Source of the DNA: Adiantum capillus-veneris
Lineage: Eukaryota > Streptophyta > Polypodiopsida > Polypodiales > Pteridaceae
Reading direction: 5' to 3'
DNA length: 64,000 nucleotides
Assembly: GCA_014529385.2 (NCBI GenBank)
Contig: CM043963.1
Span: 65,979,895-66,043,894, forward strand
In this document: positions 1-11,649 of the stretch, piece by piece
Layout of the letters: every line of letters begins with the position of its first letter
Numbering within the stretch: the stretch's first letter is position 1
Made by a program: the position numbers and the translations under genes
The notes under the pieces: generated by a model
Told to the model about the DNA's origin: nothing
Database searches by the model: none
The model's input: only the letters and a program-made list of their open reading frames with translations

Positions 1-3000
1 TGATACAGATTGCTGGAGTACCCCTTTTTTGTGGCCTTGCCATAGGACATGTATAGAGAGGGCTAGGTGAATTTGATGTCGTGTTGGCAGTCTTGGGTCA
101 GCTTTCAACTTTTTATGCACAGTTAGTGGTTGATGCGCCTGTCTTATGCGTTACTGATCGCTTGTGACAGTTTTGGATTGAGATTCTGTCAGTTTTTCTG
201 GTGAAACTCTGCCAAATTTTTTCCAGAATTACCAGTGTTTATTGCCATATTATCTTTAGCTTGCATCCATGTCATCTAGTGGTGAAAATGATATTTACAA
301 TGTCTGAAAATTTGATGGGAGGAATTTTGTTATCTGGAAAGAGAAGATTCAAGATGTTCTTATACAAAAAGGCCACTTGGATCCTATCATGGAGCGCCCA
401 GAGGGCGAATATATAGATGTTGAGTAGGAGAGACTTGATGCTAAGGCCAAATCTATTCTCCGTTTGCATTTGGCCGAATCTGTGTACTTTACTATAGTTG
501 GAGAAAAGACTACTAGAGATGTATGGGATAAGTTGTGTTCCAGTTATGAGAACAAAAGTAACACTAATAAGATTTTCTTGATGAAAAAGATGTTTGACCT
601 TCGTATGAAGAAAGAGGGCACTATTTCTACTCACATTAATGAGTTCAATATCATTTTCACTCAGTTGACCACTCGAGGTTTGGTCTTCGATGAGGAAATC
701 AAATATATATTCTTGCTATGCAGTTTATCCTCATGTTGGGATACGTTCTGTACTGAGCATTGTATCTATGGCAAACAGACTAGTTCCGTTCACTTACCAT
801 TGGGTCAAAAGCGAGTTGAACCTCTAGATTTAGTACATAGTGATGTTTGTGGTCCTATGTCAACCAAATCTCTACGGGGGGCTAGCTATTTTGTGACGTT
901 CATAGATGACTCTACTCGAAAGGTGTGGGGAATACCTTTGAAACATAGGGATCAAGTTCTTCCAGTGTTCTAGAAATTTTTGGCACTCGTTGAGAATCAG
1001 TCTAGCAAGAAACTCAAGAGGTTGCGGACTGACAATGGTGGAGAGTATGTCTCCAAGGAGTTTGACAATTTTTGTGCTAAAAAGGGGACTAAATGACAAT
1101 TTACTCCACCATACACACCAGCTCAGACTGGAGTTGTTGACCGCATGAATCGTAGGATTAAAGAAAGAGTCACAACTATGCTTTCTATGGCAAATCTCAC
1201 ACAATGCTTTTGGGCAGAAGCCTTCTTGACCGCAGTGCACGGTATAAATCGTTCGCCTAGTATGTCATTGAATTATGAGATTCTAGAAGAGTTATGGTCT
1301 AAACCTAAGCTCCACTATGACCATCTATGTGTTTTTGGTTGTGAAGCTTATGCTCACATGCATAAACAACTTCGATAGAAGTTAGAGCCAAAGTCACACA
1401 AATGTATTTTCATTGGATATGGTGCAGATGGAGAGATGGAATATCATCTCTGGCATCGGGAACCTTGTCGAGTAATCCGTACTTCAGATGTGATCTCCAA
1501 TGAGTCGAAGATGCATAAACAACCTATCAAGGAAATAGAGGATCGGAGAGTCACTTTTGAGGATGTTGCCTCAGAGACAGTGAAATCAACTCAGCGGGCT
1601 AGTGATGTACCTTTCACTAGCAATGCTCTAGAGGGAGCGGATAGCAATTGTCAAGGAGTGAGATGGTCTACTAGAATCTCTCGTCCACCTGCGCGTTTCG
1701 AACCAGGTCTTGATTACATCATGTTCATGACCGATTACAGTGAGCCAAGTTGCTACCAAGAAGCCATGATGATGAATGATGTGGTGAAGTGGGAGCAGGC
1801 TATGGAATCTGAGTATAACTCGATTCTGGCTAATGACACTTAGGACTTGGTAGAACTGCCAAATGATGCAAAAGCTTTACCTTGCAAATGGGTTTATAAG
1901 AAGAAATTTACCTCAGGTGATCCAAATCCAAAGTACAATGCTAGACTTGTAGCCAAAGGGTTCAAAGCAAAAGGGAGTCGATTTTGATGAAATCTTCTCG
2001 CCTGTGGTCAAGATGACAACGCTTAGAACCGTACTTTCTTTTGTAGCGATTGAGGACATGGAACTTGTCCAAATAGATGTGAAGACAACAGTTCTTCACG
2101 GGGATCTTGATGACGATGTTTACATGCAGCAGCCTGAAGGGTTTGTTCATGAGAACGCATCTCGTGAGGAGCTAGTATGTAAGCTCAAAAAGGCACTTTA
2201 TGGCTTAAAGCAGGGTTCAAGGCAGTGGTATCATAGATTTGATGCATGTATGAGGTCTCACTGATATAAAAGGAGCGAAGAGGATCACTGCTTGTACACA
2301 AGAAAGCTACATGATGGCTCGATGATCATTCTAGTTCTGTATGTTGATGACATGCTTATAGCTAAGAAATCCATTGCGGAGATTGCCAACTTAAAGAAAA
2401 CACTTAGGAACAATTTTTCAATGAAAGATTTGGAGATGCTACACACTTTCTTGGTATGCGAATCAAAAGAGATCGCGAACGTCGTATCATTTGAGTTATC
2501 TCATAAAACATACATTGAGAAAGTTTTGCAACGTTTCAATATGCAGGGGGGGAAAGCATTGAGTATCCCAATGCAGGCATTCTTGAAACTCAGCAAGGAA
2601 GATGCACCCAAATCTGATGCTGAGAGAGAAAAAATGGCTAAGGTACCATATTCTTCGGCAGTGGGCAGTCTCATGTATGCTGTGGTGTCCACAAGACCAG
2701 ATATTTCCTTTGTAGTGGGAGTGGTGAGACAATATATGTCAAATCATGGCAACAAACATTGGAAAGCAATGAAGCACATTCTTAGGTACCTCAAAGGTAC
2801 GGTCGGCAGGTGTTTACGCTTCGGGAATAGTGATGCATCCATCATGGGTTATGCGGATGCAGACTATGTGGGTTGTGTTGACAATAGGAGATCGACATCT
2901 GGCTATGTCTTCATATTTGCTGGAGCAGCAGTATCTTGGAGGTCATGTCTTCAAGATTGTACATCGTCTTTCACTACGGAAGCAGAGTATGTTGCATTGT

Positions 3001-3600
3001 CAGATGCAAGTAAAGAGATTGTATGGTTATCTCGCTTGGTCAAAAATCTTAGCATTGATGAGACTCCATTAATATATTGTGATAGTCTAGAGTGCTCTTG
3101 CATTGGCAAACAATCCCGTGTTTCACTCAAAATCGAAACACATTGAATTCAGGTATCATCTCGTGAGAGATTTCTTGGCCAAAAAGCTCATTGATTTGGT
3201 CAAGGTACACACTGACAACAACCCAACAGATGCTTTGACGAAAGGCTTAGCTTTGGAATAGTTTACACATTGCAATGAGTTGATGGGTATAGGTTGAAGT
3301 CACTAGACTGCTTCACGGTTGTACATACCAGGTCACTTGAGCTGCAAAATTGGCCTTCAAGTGGGAGTTTGTTGGGATTCAGGCCAACTGGCCGGACATC
3401 CCACTTACTACTAACCCATCTACCAACTTAACCTAAATACACTCATTCTTTAATAAAAAAGATTAAAGGGGCTGCAACAGGGTAACCTTGTTGTGCGCTC
3501 CACCCAACAGTAGGTCTCTCTTTGCTCTCGCACTTGCACTCGCACATGCTTCCCGCGGCACCTTCACTATGCTGGTGTCTTTGGCAATGGTCTCCTTCGA
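1..3600 (+). mobile_element. Ty1/copia LTR retrotransposon, broken fossil
   Basis: Parts can be read in the usual copia order: gag (about 270-780), integrase core (about 800-1380), reverse transcriptase (about 1860-2700, with the LYVDDM active-site motif near 2340), and RNase H (about 2840-3240, with GYADADYVGC and TTEAEYVAL motifs). A purine-rich tract at about 3358-3369 is followed by TGTTGGG, the likely start of the 3' LTR at 3370. The LTR end is not clear, so 3600 is approximate. The 5' LTR lies outside the window or is lost. The order gag-IN-RT-RH and the motifs place it in Ty1/copia, near the Tork/Tnt1-type lineages. It is clearly broken, with more than five breaks, and looks old. Element identity is firm; lineage is inference. 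Confidence 0.93.
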
Positions 3601-3659
3601 TTACTATTGCCCACTGGTCTATCCTACTAGTGGCTCAATAGTACTAATTGGTTTTTGTG

Positions 3660-5443
3660 CCCTAGCCTGGAACTGCTTTAACATATCTATTGTCTTTTGC
3701 TACTTGCTTGCTGATCTTGTCTCTCCTATAATGGAGGTTCTCTTTACTCTTGTCTCTCCTAGAATGGAGGTTCTCTTTACTCTTGTCCCTTTTTGGTTTA
3801 TCTTCCATTGGTGGCTTCGTGATAGTATACTTTGTCCCTTGACCCTTACAAGTGTCCTCTATCTCCGTGTTTTTAGAGGATGACAATATGATCTTGGGTG
3901 CTCTCTCTTTAGTCACCTTGTCCTAGATAGTGTAGAAATTGACATGGACTAGGGCCAAATTTTCCCAATATAGAAACTATCAGACATACCAGGCTTTAAA
4001 GAGAATTCTATATTTATCCTTGGCACTGTCTTGCACCACACTAGTAGATAAGAATTGGCTGAGATTAATATTGGCCTTCGGGTCCTAAATTCTGGCCTGT
4101 AGCATGGCAAACAACTTCTCAGATAAATAAGTTGGATTATTCTTTAAAGTAATTGTTTCTACGATGAATCTGTACATTGTGGTACATTCTAGTGTTGCTA
4201 TTGGAATGCTCTAGGCTCCATCCTTGCGCTTCATTTTGTCTTGTTTGTCTTCCTTCACAAATTTACTAACCTGGTCAGTAATGGTAGGTGTGGGTTTTGT
4301 TGCATATGGAATTTTAAAAATGTAGGCTAGTTCACCAATTGTTAATTCCAGTTATCTTCCATTAACCACTGCCTTTCCCTTATCTGCGTAATATGTAGCC
4401 AATACCTGTTGTGTGATACCTACGTCGAAAGGTAACATGGCTGCTTCCACCACTACTTCTAGATGCCACAATTATAACAAATCTTGTTCCCTCTCTTGAA
4501 AGACATACTATCTTACCATGTTGAACCACTTTCATTGCCTCAGCTATTGAAGCCTTCAAACTCTCATTTTGTGCGGCCGTGGTATCCATTGTCTCTTATA
4601 TTCTTTTCGACAGTTTTTTGTTTGTTCATGCACAATGCAGGTGAGCAAGTTTGTGTAGAAGACGAATACTCACTATTAGTAGTAAATGACTCAAAGAGAG
4701 CACCGAGGGGTTTTGAAAAGAGCTGTTGCAATTGTCGTCGAAGGAGTGGTTGTGTGTAGAGAAGAGGCTTGATATTGCGAGCTCGAGGAAACTTCTATAG
4801 ATTAGGGTACAAATGGCACATGAGAACACAATTAAGGTGAGGTTGGGCGCACCCTTCACATAGTTATCTGCACACGTGCCATGAATATTCCACTCCTTTC
4901 CTATCTCAGGATTGTGTGCACCATTTGTGATGTGTCAAACATGCATTGGTCCATCTTGATTGACAAAATTTCCTTTATGGTCATGGCATTTAATTTCCTC
5001 TAATGAACGTTATAGGATATTGGTGGTGCTGGTACTTCCCACTAAGTTTTGACCAATTTGACTGGTTTGTGGTATCGCTTGTGAGTATTGGACGAATAAG
5101 GCTATATGGTGTGGTCAATCGTTGCAGCTGGCTTGAAGTTGTCACAAGGTCCACTGGAGGTGGTTCTACTAGTTTGATGTGAAATAGGTCCAAAGATTCA
5201 TCTTTTGAATCTGATTGTGTGTTTAATAGAGGTTCTTTATGGGATTCCTTTTGATATGGCATAGTATAATTTGAGTTTGGCCCAACAGAGTAGTCCCAAC
5301 ATGTCTCTAAGTCTAACTGTGCCATTGGAGAATACCCAATCCACTTCATAGGGTCCAAACCAAGCTATCTTCAAGTTTGGTTTCTTTGGTCTAGTTTTGA
5401 CTAATAGTGTAAGGACGGGTCCTACGAACAAGGCCAACGGCAC
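3660..5443 (-). mobile_element. Ty3/gypsy fossil fragments
   Basis: On the minus strand, 5443-5237 encodes a peptide with WFGPYEV, VFSNGTVRLRD and LKLYYA, matching the GPY/F module that closes Ty3/gypsy integrases. Downstream on the same strand (to about 4990, then 4590-3660) come low-complexity, lysine-rich and gag-like stretches, including a short tandem duplication of the RRDKSKENLH peptide near 3720-3790. The integrase end is the only part I recognise firmly. The rest may be the tail of the same element or the start of another. The fossil is broken in several places and old. It is cut on its upstream side by unrelated GC-richer DNA at about 5405-5800. Confidence 0.6.
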
Positions 5444-5800
5444 GACCGGACAATGTGTATGCTAGGGACAGGCTATAAGATAGCATGGTTGGATGGAAAC
5501 TAGCACGCGATATTACTCTCCTTCTTTCCGTGGTATTCGAGCTATTTTTGGAAAAGGGGAAAAGCGGGTTGCATATACATACGGCGCACGTCTCCTCTCC
5601 CATGATTCGCAAGCAATAGACGGGAAAGACGATGATCCATAGTGCAGAAAAGGAGAAGACAGTCACACCGTCCCGTATGTAGTACGAGGGAAGATACAAC
5701 GAGTAGCACCAACCGCCCACTACCACCCTCCACAACGAGCGATCAAGGCAAACTCGACCGACAACTCTACGGCACGGACGCTCTGATGGCACCGTTAGCT
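5405..5800. other. GC-richer unidentified insert
   Basis: This stretch is visibly richer in G+C than its neighbours and begins exactly where the Ty3/gypsy integrase fragment stops, so it is probably an insertion. A 133-codon open frame on the minus strand shows no recognisable domain. A sequence near 5770-5783 loosely resembles the complement of a methionine-initiator primer-binding site, which would suggest an LTR element border, but I cannot find matching ends. I see no supported gene here. Confidence 0.3.
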
Positions 5801-5825
5801 ACGCACATATGAAGACCCTCTAAAC

Positions 5826-5905
5826 TCTTGCATGAAGGAGGGTTGAACCCACTTCATGAGGGGTAAGAGGCCAACACCCTACCATCCAAGCTATTGAGAC
5901 TTCTT
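5826..5905 (-). repeat. tRNA-like SINE head or decayed tRNA
   Basis: Read on the minus strand, TAGCTTGGATGGTAGGG resembles an A box and GTGGGTTCAACCC resembles a B box, spaced as in a tRNA, with a CTCTTAC anticodon-loop-like segment between them (lysine-like). The anticodon stem pairs badly, so this is more likely the head of a tRNA-derived SINE than a working tRNA gene. Related B-box-like segments occur near 28635, 29005 and 31365. Confidence 0.4.
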
Positions 5906-6289
5906 GTATACAACAAAGAAAAATAGCATAATTGAGTTGACAAATAAAGCTAGAAGGAAAGAAAAGCTACAAACTTCAAGAAAGTAGTTTCACCCTTCCT
6001 TTCCACTCCTTTGAGAAACACAAGTTTTCTCCCAAAATTCTTTTTTTTTTCAAGAAAGAAGTTTCACAAGTGAACAAAAACCTTCACACGTGAACAAAAT
6101 CCTTCACAAAAATGATGAGTTTTTATGAAGAATCAACGAAGGTGTTCTTGCGAAGAACAAGGCGTGAAGCGCTACAATTTTTGTGAGGGGGGATCGCATG
6201 CAACGCAAAAGTCATTGAGCATAAAAAACACGACTTAAGCTTCACAAAGTACAAGTTGACATTTTTCTCTCTCTACATTAGCGTGTGTT
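5906..6289. other. No gene recognised (possible retroelement leader)
   Basis: AT-rich spacer with a short T run and direct repeats of TTCACAAG/TTCACACGTGAAC around 6045-6110. It leads into a gag-like fossil and may be its untranslated leader. No coding evidence was found. Confidence 0.3.
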
Positions 6290-7425
6290 TACCATGGCTG
6301 ACGAGGATATCTCACCTACACACACTTTTGATTTTGAGCATGCACATCAAAATCCGGCCACCACAGGTCTACGGACATTGATATGCATGATTATAATGGT
6401 CTAGGAGACCATGGTCTTGTAGATATGACTTGCTTTCAAGACTTTGAAAAATTGCCAAAGCGTACTTGAACGCAACCTTTCTACATTATATGCAAATGTT
6501 ACAAACCATACTGAGCTACTTATGAAATTTCTGCATTCATAGACAACTCAAGGAGCCCAAGCTCGCACAATTCAAGGAACCCACGTTCGCACAACTCAAG
6601 TCCATGAGGCAGGTGCTTCAGAAGATGCAGAAGGTATCAATGCATTACTTAAGAATATCACCATTCTTGAGTTTCACAGTGAAGAGCGTGATAGCAACAA
6701 GGATGCGATCAATACGTTCTTACACAAATGGGGTGATATTCATAGGCTGAGACACACCCCATATATTAAGACAAATGTGATAACAAGTCTTATCTCTTAA
6801 AAGCAAGGCCTATAAGTAGTGGATGACATTTTCATTAGATGCTCGTCCTTAATTTTGGGCAACGTTTCAAGCTTCTTTCTCCAAAGAGTTTTTTGACTCC
6901 AATGAAGAAGATAAGAATTAGCTAGCATGGGATGCATGCCGCATGTCTGGTCTCTCTCTCACTTAGTATCAAGAAATCATATTAAAACTAGAAGGTCTAG
7001 ATGAATTCCAAAAGATACGGGGTTCCAATAGGGGTCTTGACAAAGACTATCGTTTTTATGTCAAGACCCAACATTCAAAAACTTTAGAAGAAGCCATCGC
7101 TCATGTCTAAACATATGATGATGACTAAGAGAGGAAGGAAAATGTTCTCTACTCTAAGAATACTTTTGCTAAGAGCAATTCGGCTAAGAGCCAATGGCGA
7201 GGTAGATCTCCCACATGCTCCAAGAGGAACAAGAGACAATCTACCTCTCCGCACCCTAAAGAGGCTAAGAAGTCTAAGCAATCACGAGATACTCCACGTG
7301 GGTCTCTCAGCACTACCAATTTTGAGGGTGCAAAGAAACACAATTTGCGTTTCAAATGTCTTTTGTATAGTACAAGGACTTTCGGATACCATACATAATC
7401 ATGCTAGTGTGAAAAGTGGTAGTTA
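6290..7425 (+). mobile_element. gag-like LTR-retrotransposon fossil
   Basis: From an ATG at 6294 the plus strand carries stretches reading like plant retrotransposon gag: an acidic N-terminus, then FHSEERD, FLHKWGDIH and basic serine/arginine-rich segments, ending near 7345-7400 in a sequence recalling a zinc knuckle. It is heavily broken (many breaks) and no polymerase follows in register, because a LINE sequence starts at about 7430. The family cannot be fixed (Ty3/gypsy-like is likely). Old. Confidence 0.45.
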
Positions 7426-7429
7426 GGAA

Positions 7430-9180
7430 AGGAGCTCTTCTTGTCTGTATTAACATTGGGATGGTTAAACTCCTCCACAAAAAAGGTTGCAAGGAGGATC
7501 TCAGCAAATGGAGACCGGATTGGAGACCCATCACATGTTTGACTTCAATATAAAGGATTTTCTCTCTCTAGCAATGAGACTTAGTCTATGCTGGCTAGCA
7601 ATATTTTGAAAGAACACAAAGATTTTATTAAAGATAAATTTATTCTTGATGCTATCATATCTTTGTGGGAAGGCATAGAACATGCAGTAGAGTCTAGATA
7701 TGATTTTTTTTCTTCAAGGTTGACTTTGACAAAACTTATGATAGGATTGAATGGGATTTTGTATTGAATTCAATATTTAATATGAGATTTGGCAAAAGAT
7801 TTATAAGATTTGTGCATGTTTTTTTTGGCAATAGATATACTAAAATTGTAATAAATGGAGACCCAATTGAGACTATCACTCTTATTAGATCTGTGAGACA
7901 AGGCTATCCCCTTACTCCACTTGTGTTTACTATTGTTTCAGATTCTTTGGGATGGTTAGTAAAAAAGAAGATGCAAGCCGGTAAGCTCAGAGGGATAAAA
8001 TTGTTGGATTTGATGTGGACCTGTGTTTGCAAATGTTTGCTGATGACATTGATGCACTATGCAAAACTGATCAAGAGTTTGCATATACTTTTTTAAAATG
8101 CTTAAACATCTTTTGCCTAGCAAGTGGCTCCTAAATAAATCACCATAAGACGGGTGTTAAAGCCTCTAATGGAGATATTCCTTTATCAGTCACTGCAATA
8201 GGTTGACAAGAAATCCCAAATGGACATGTATTCAGATTGTTGGAGATTTCAATGGCCTTCATAGTCTCAATGTCTCAAAGGTGGGATTGAGTCCTAGAAA
8301 AAATCAAGAAAAAGGTCTTCATGTGGCATTCTTTTCAACCTAATCTATCTACAAGAACTTTTGTGCTCAACCAGCATTTGTTGCCCTCTTTAATCTACTT
8401 TCTATCATGTTGGAAACCTACAAAGTTCCAGCTCAATCAAGCTATTACTCTTGAAAGGAGATTTTTATGGGGTGGCTCAGATGATACACATAAAATTCCT
8501 AAAGTTGCTTGCATGAGAACTTGCTGTAAGCACAAATCCAGAGGTGGGTTGGGTATTTTAAACCAGGAATGTATGTCAATTAAATTAGCAAGTAAATGGA
8601 TTGTCAGAGCTGTCTCTGGACAATGATGACTGGATATGTTCTCTAAAAAGAGATATAATTACATTTTACTTGCAAGACTACAAGGCCTGGTCAAGTGTTA
8701 CTCTCTGGGATACCATTACCTCTGGTTTTAAAATTAAACTAGTTGGCAGTCAACTGACAGTTTCAATGTGGAACTCTTGGTTTCTAATTCAAAAGGGTTT
8801 ACACATTCCTCTAAACTCTGTGATGTGTGCCCACTTTCTGATGTAGGACTCCATTTGGTTAGGATGCATCCCAAAGTTGATTGAAAGATCTCTGTCCATT
8901 AAAGCACACAAATGCTTTAAAGCCGGGCTGAGAACATGGAAGGACCTTCAATCAAATGGAGATTGGATTAACCCCAATTAACTCACTAACTCTTATAACC
9001 TGTCTCTTGGTTGTATTTCTAAGCTGGTTTGTAGGTTGGAAGAAGTACGTCCTTTAAGTTGGAGGGTTGTATTGTTCATAGCAAACAAATGTCTCTTCAA
9101 GATTGGTCATGGAAAGCCTATAATAGCTTCTTCTAGAGGTTTTCATACTTATGGTCATGCTGGACACAAAGAAATGAAGC
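7430..9180 (+). mobile_element. L1-type LINE, ORF2 reverse-transcriptase half, decayed
   Basis: The conceptual product begins with a KLLHKKGCKEDLSKWRP-type motif, the N-terminal side of an L1-clade reverse transcriptase. It continues through KVDFDKTYDRIEWDF, SVRQGYPLTPLVF and the active-site FADD (8036-8047), followed by INHHKTG and the thumb/connection segment, where LERRFLWGG and SRGGLGIL are typical of plant LINEs. The 3' part ends in the CAHFLM region near 8850. The endonuclease and ORF1 are absent, so it is 5'-truncated. The frame changes at least three times (FADD is not in the frame of the preceding 110-codon stretch, and there is another shift near 8610), with scattered stops. Non-functional; the L1 clade call is secure. 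Confidence 0.85.
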
Positions 9181-9943
9181 CATTTTTTAGCTCAAGTGTT
9201 TAGAGCAAGTTCACATGGGGCTCCGGTTTGCATTTGGTTGCCAACTAGTTGTGATCAATTTGGTTCCCATGAGGGCTTGCGAAGGAAAAGTTTGCAGCTG
9301 CTGCAAACTAGTTGCGATGCTGCTCCTATGGGAGGAGGTGGAGGAAGTTGGAAACCAAGAAAAATGACAAAACTTTGTTCACTTTTTAAGCTTCGTAGAG
9401 GAAGAAAACACCATTTTTCAATGTATTTGCGAAATTTTTACTTTCCATGTTGCAGGCCATTGTTCCGCGTGAACTGGCTCTTAGACAACACAATCCCTTT
9501 CATCCTTGACCTCAGAAGGATTTCAACACTTACCCTCAGTCAAATGAGGGATTTGTCTCCTTTTCCTGTTGGTGACATTCAAAAGTGCCACAGATTCTGT
9601 GGCAATGCTGGAATTCCATGTTAAAATTCTAGGCTTCTCCAAAGAACATATCTGCATGGCTACCTCTTACCCTGCGCACAAGCAGTGGTCTCCGATGGCT
9701 GGCCGGTTGAGACTCCAACTTCACTACCTATCGGCACCTTGCGCACATGCTGCAGCACTACCGTCGATGGGCCATTCAAGTCTGTATCTCCTTCCTGAAT
9801 CTGTAATGCTATCGTTCATTGCAACTTTTCTTTTTTTCACTACAAATTCCTGTTCTCTCCAAGAAAGAAAAGAGAGAGAGAGAGAGAGAGAGAGGTGCAT
9901 AAAAGGTTGGCCTCGTGGTTTCATTTGGTTTAAAGATTGCCGT

Positions 9944-10001
<58 letters not shown>

Positions 10002-10019
10002 TATTGATTGATTGTGCAG
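9181..10019. other. Region upstream of the NLR gene with GA and GT/GA microsatellites
   Basis: Open frames of 142 and 168 codons exist but carry no recognisable domain, and their C-terminal part is microsatellite translation. GA repeats lie at 9871-9894 and a GT tract running into a GA tract at 9942-9996. The sequence ending TTGATTGATTGTGCAG at 10019 is a good splice acceptor for the NB-ARC exon. No P-loop exon was found upstream. Confidence 0.4.
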
Positions 10020-10755
10020 GCAATGAATGTATTGAAGGAAGGGCTGCAGAGATACAAAGCGTTCCTTGCCATTGACAATGTGTGGGACAATAGCTTGTCT
10101 GATTCCGATCAGTATCCAAGCTTTCAGTACGATAATGCTCATGAAATGCAAGCCCGGAACCAAAATAATGGTGACCAGCAGGAGTAAGCAGGTTGTGAGT
10201 TCTCTGCTTGAGAGTAGAGCAGTATAGTCAATGAAGGTGGGAGGCAATATTGAAGGAACATCTAGAAGAACTTCCAATAATAGTGTAGTTTATGTTCCCA
10301 GTCTGAATGAGGAGGAAGCTATGCAGGCGCTCAAATCTTACTGTTGCAACTCGTCTTTCATCATCCCAGACGAGTACTTGCGGAAGCTCGCCCTTTCCTG
10401 CTTTTTTGAAGAGCAATGCCATCCTCTCTGTCTCATGCTCCGGGGAAAGGTGCTTCGGCAAGTTATACGTCCGGGTCGAGATAACTTCGATTCTCAGCAA
10501 TGGATCACTGACCCGATGTCAAGTGAAGGCAATGCGCAGAGCAGCGCTAGCAGCCTGAATGAATACAGTGAGCGGGCCGTGTTGAAAGTTGTGGAGAAAA
10601 GCTAATTAGATGCAGTGCCCTCTTCCCTTCAAAAACTCTTTATTGACTTGGCCACATTTATAAGTTATGACCATACTAGAAGTGTTCGTTATCCACCATG
10701 GACCTTCGTGCGGCTTCACAATGATGACTACACAGAGGATAGGATGCATAATGAG
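10020..10755 (+). pseudogene. NB-ARC exon of a plant NLR resistance-type gene
   Basis: The exon follows a TGCAG acceptor and reads RYKAFLAIDNVWDN, a kinase-2 motif of NB-ARC ATPases. It then has KPGTKIMVTSRSKQVV (RNBS-B/kinase-3a), LNEEEAMQAL (start of ARC1), a degenerate GLPLA-type CHPLCLMLRGKVLR, and LQKLFIDLATFI (ARC2). It ends at 10755 before a GTAGTA donor; the intron 10756-10865 is phase 0. The known role of the family is a nucleotide-switch immune receptor. The kinase-2 and RNBS-B segments are in different frames, and in-frame stops lie at 10225-10227 (TAG) and 10603-10605 (TAA). No P-loop exon is visible. This is probably a pseudogene, although undetected introns could explain part of it. 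Confidence 0.75.
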
Positions 10756-10865
10756 GTAGTAAATTGCGCTCTAGCCTCTCTATTTAGCTGTGTGCTCTAG
10801 AGTTCGAAATCATATATAGCTGTACGTGTGCAGTTATGGTGTCCTTTAATGCAGTTAACGTGCAG

Positions 10866-11257
10866 GTGCTTGCGCTGGAATATCATGGTCTTTTGGAGCT
10901 CATTCATGATGATCGTGAGCAGCCCCAGCTAGTGATTCATGACTTGCTCACGCTTGTGCAATACGTTCCTCAATGGACTTGTCACATTCCACGACAGATG
11001 AACTATTGAAGAAGAAGCATGTCAGATTACTTCGTTACCTGGGAGAAGAAGCATGTGATCAGTCTCATGGTCACATGGAGAGCACCTGGATGGCTCTATT
11101 TGAAAGAAAATCAACACTCTCAGGAACTAAAAGAAGCTGCTCCGAGCACACAAATGCCAGTCAATTAGCTCAGATACGATATTTGAGTCTTGCAATACGT
11201 GCAGCTAGCTCTATCAGCTGGATGCAGAAGGGTCTTATACGGCTGGGGAGAAACATG
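10866..11257 (+). pseudogene. NLR exon with MHD-like motif and start of LRRs
   Basis: It begins after a GTGCAG acceptor, in frame with the NB-ARC exon. It reads VLALEYHGLLELI and then QLVIHDLLTLV, where VIHD occupies the place of the MHD motif that closes the ARC2 subdomain. The frame meets TGA at 11007-11009. An overlapping frame (from 10973) continues with LLKKKHVRLLRYLGEE and ILSLAIRAASS-like leucine-rich text to the point where a copia element is inserted. The GRNM sequence before the insertion continues as KALRVLELNDM after it, so the insertion split one leucine-rich-repeat exon. Confidence 0.65.
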
Positions 11258-11547
11258 TGTTGGCAATAAACAAAATACACGTAATCATTATTATATTTAA
11301 AGCAGTTACATCACTAAATAATGAATAATCAAAAGGGCGCAACTGAAACGTCAGAGCCCTCACGATGGGTCGTGAGGCTCCTTCTTGTATACAGATTCAC
11401 GTACACATCAAATACACACACAGAACTGTTCGCCTACAACAGAGTCTCTGTCTTCCTGTGTTTCTACTCTGATATGATAAGAGTCTGATTCTGTACATTA
11501 TAAGTGTGATGAATTCTGAAGATACCTATGTACGGTAGTTGTCTACA
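11258..11547 (+). repeat. 5' LTR of the gag-only copia element
   Basis: 290 bp, TG...CA ends, 287/290 identical to the 3' LTR. Contains ACTCTGATATGATAAG near its 3' part and a TATA-like AT-rich stretch near 11290-11325. Confidence 0.95.
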
Positions 11548-11560
11548 TGGTATCAATCGC
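11548..11560 (+). promoter_or_regulatory. Primer-binding site
   Basis: TGGTATCAATCGC directly follows the LTR end. TGGTATCA is the typical complement of the 3' end of plant initiator methionine tRNA. Confidence 0.8.
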
Positions 11561-11649
11561 TGATGACTACTGATTCTCTTTTTTTGTAGCCCTCTCGCTT
11601 CCTGCTGCAGACATAGCCTCTTGATTTGATCCGGACTTATCAAGGAGCC

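Noticed and set aside
5391-5792. 133-codon minus-strand open frame in GC-richer DNA
   Set aside because: No domain, and overlapping open frames occur in more than one phase, as expected from high GC alone.
5826-5905. Functional tRNA gene on the minus strand
   Set aside because: A- and B-box-like motifs are present but the anticodon stem does not pair and the ends do not form an acceptor stem.
9196-9624. 142-codon frame upstream of the NLR as its N-terminal exon
   Set aside because: No coiled-coil, TIR, RPW8 or P-loop signature is visible, and no frame continuity to the NB-ARC exon could be shown.
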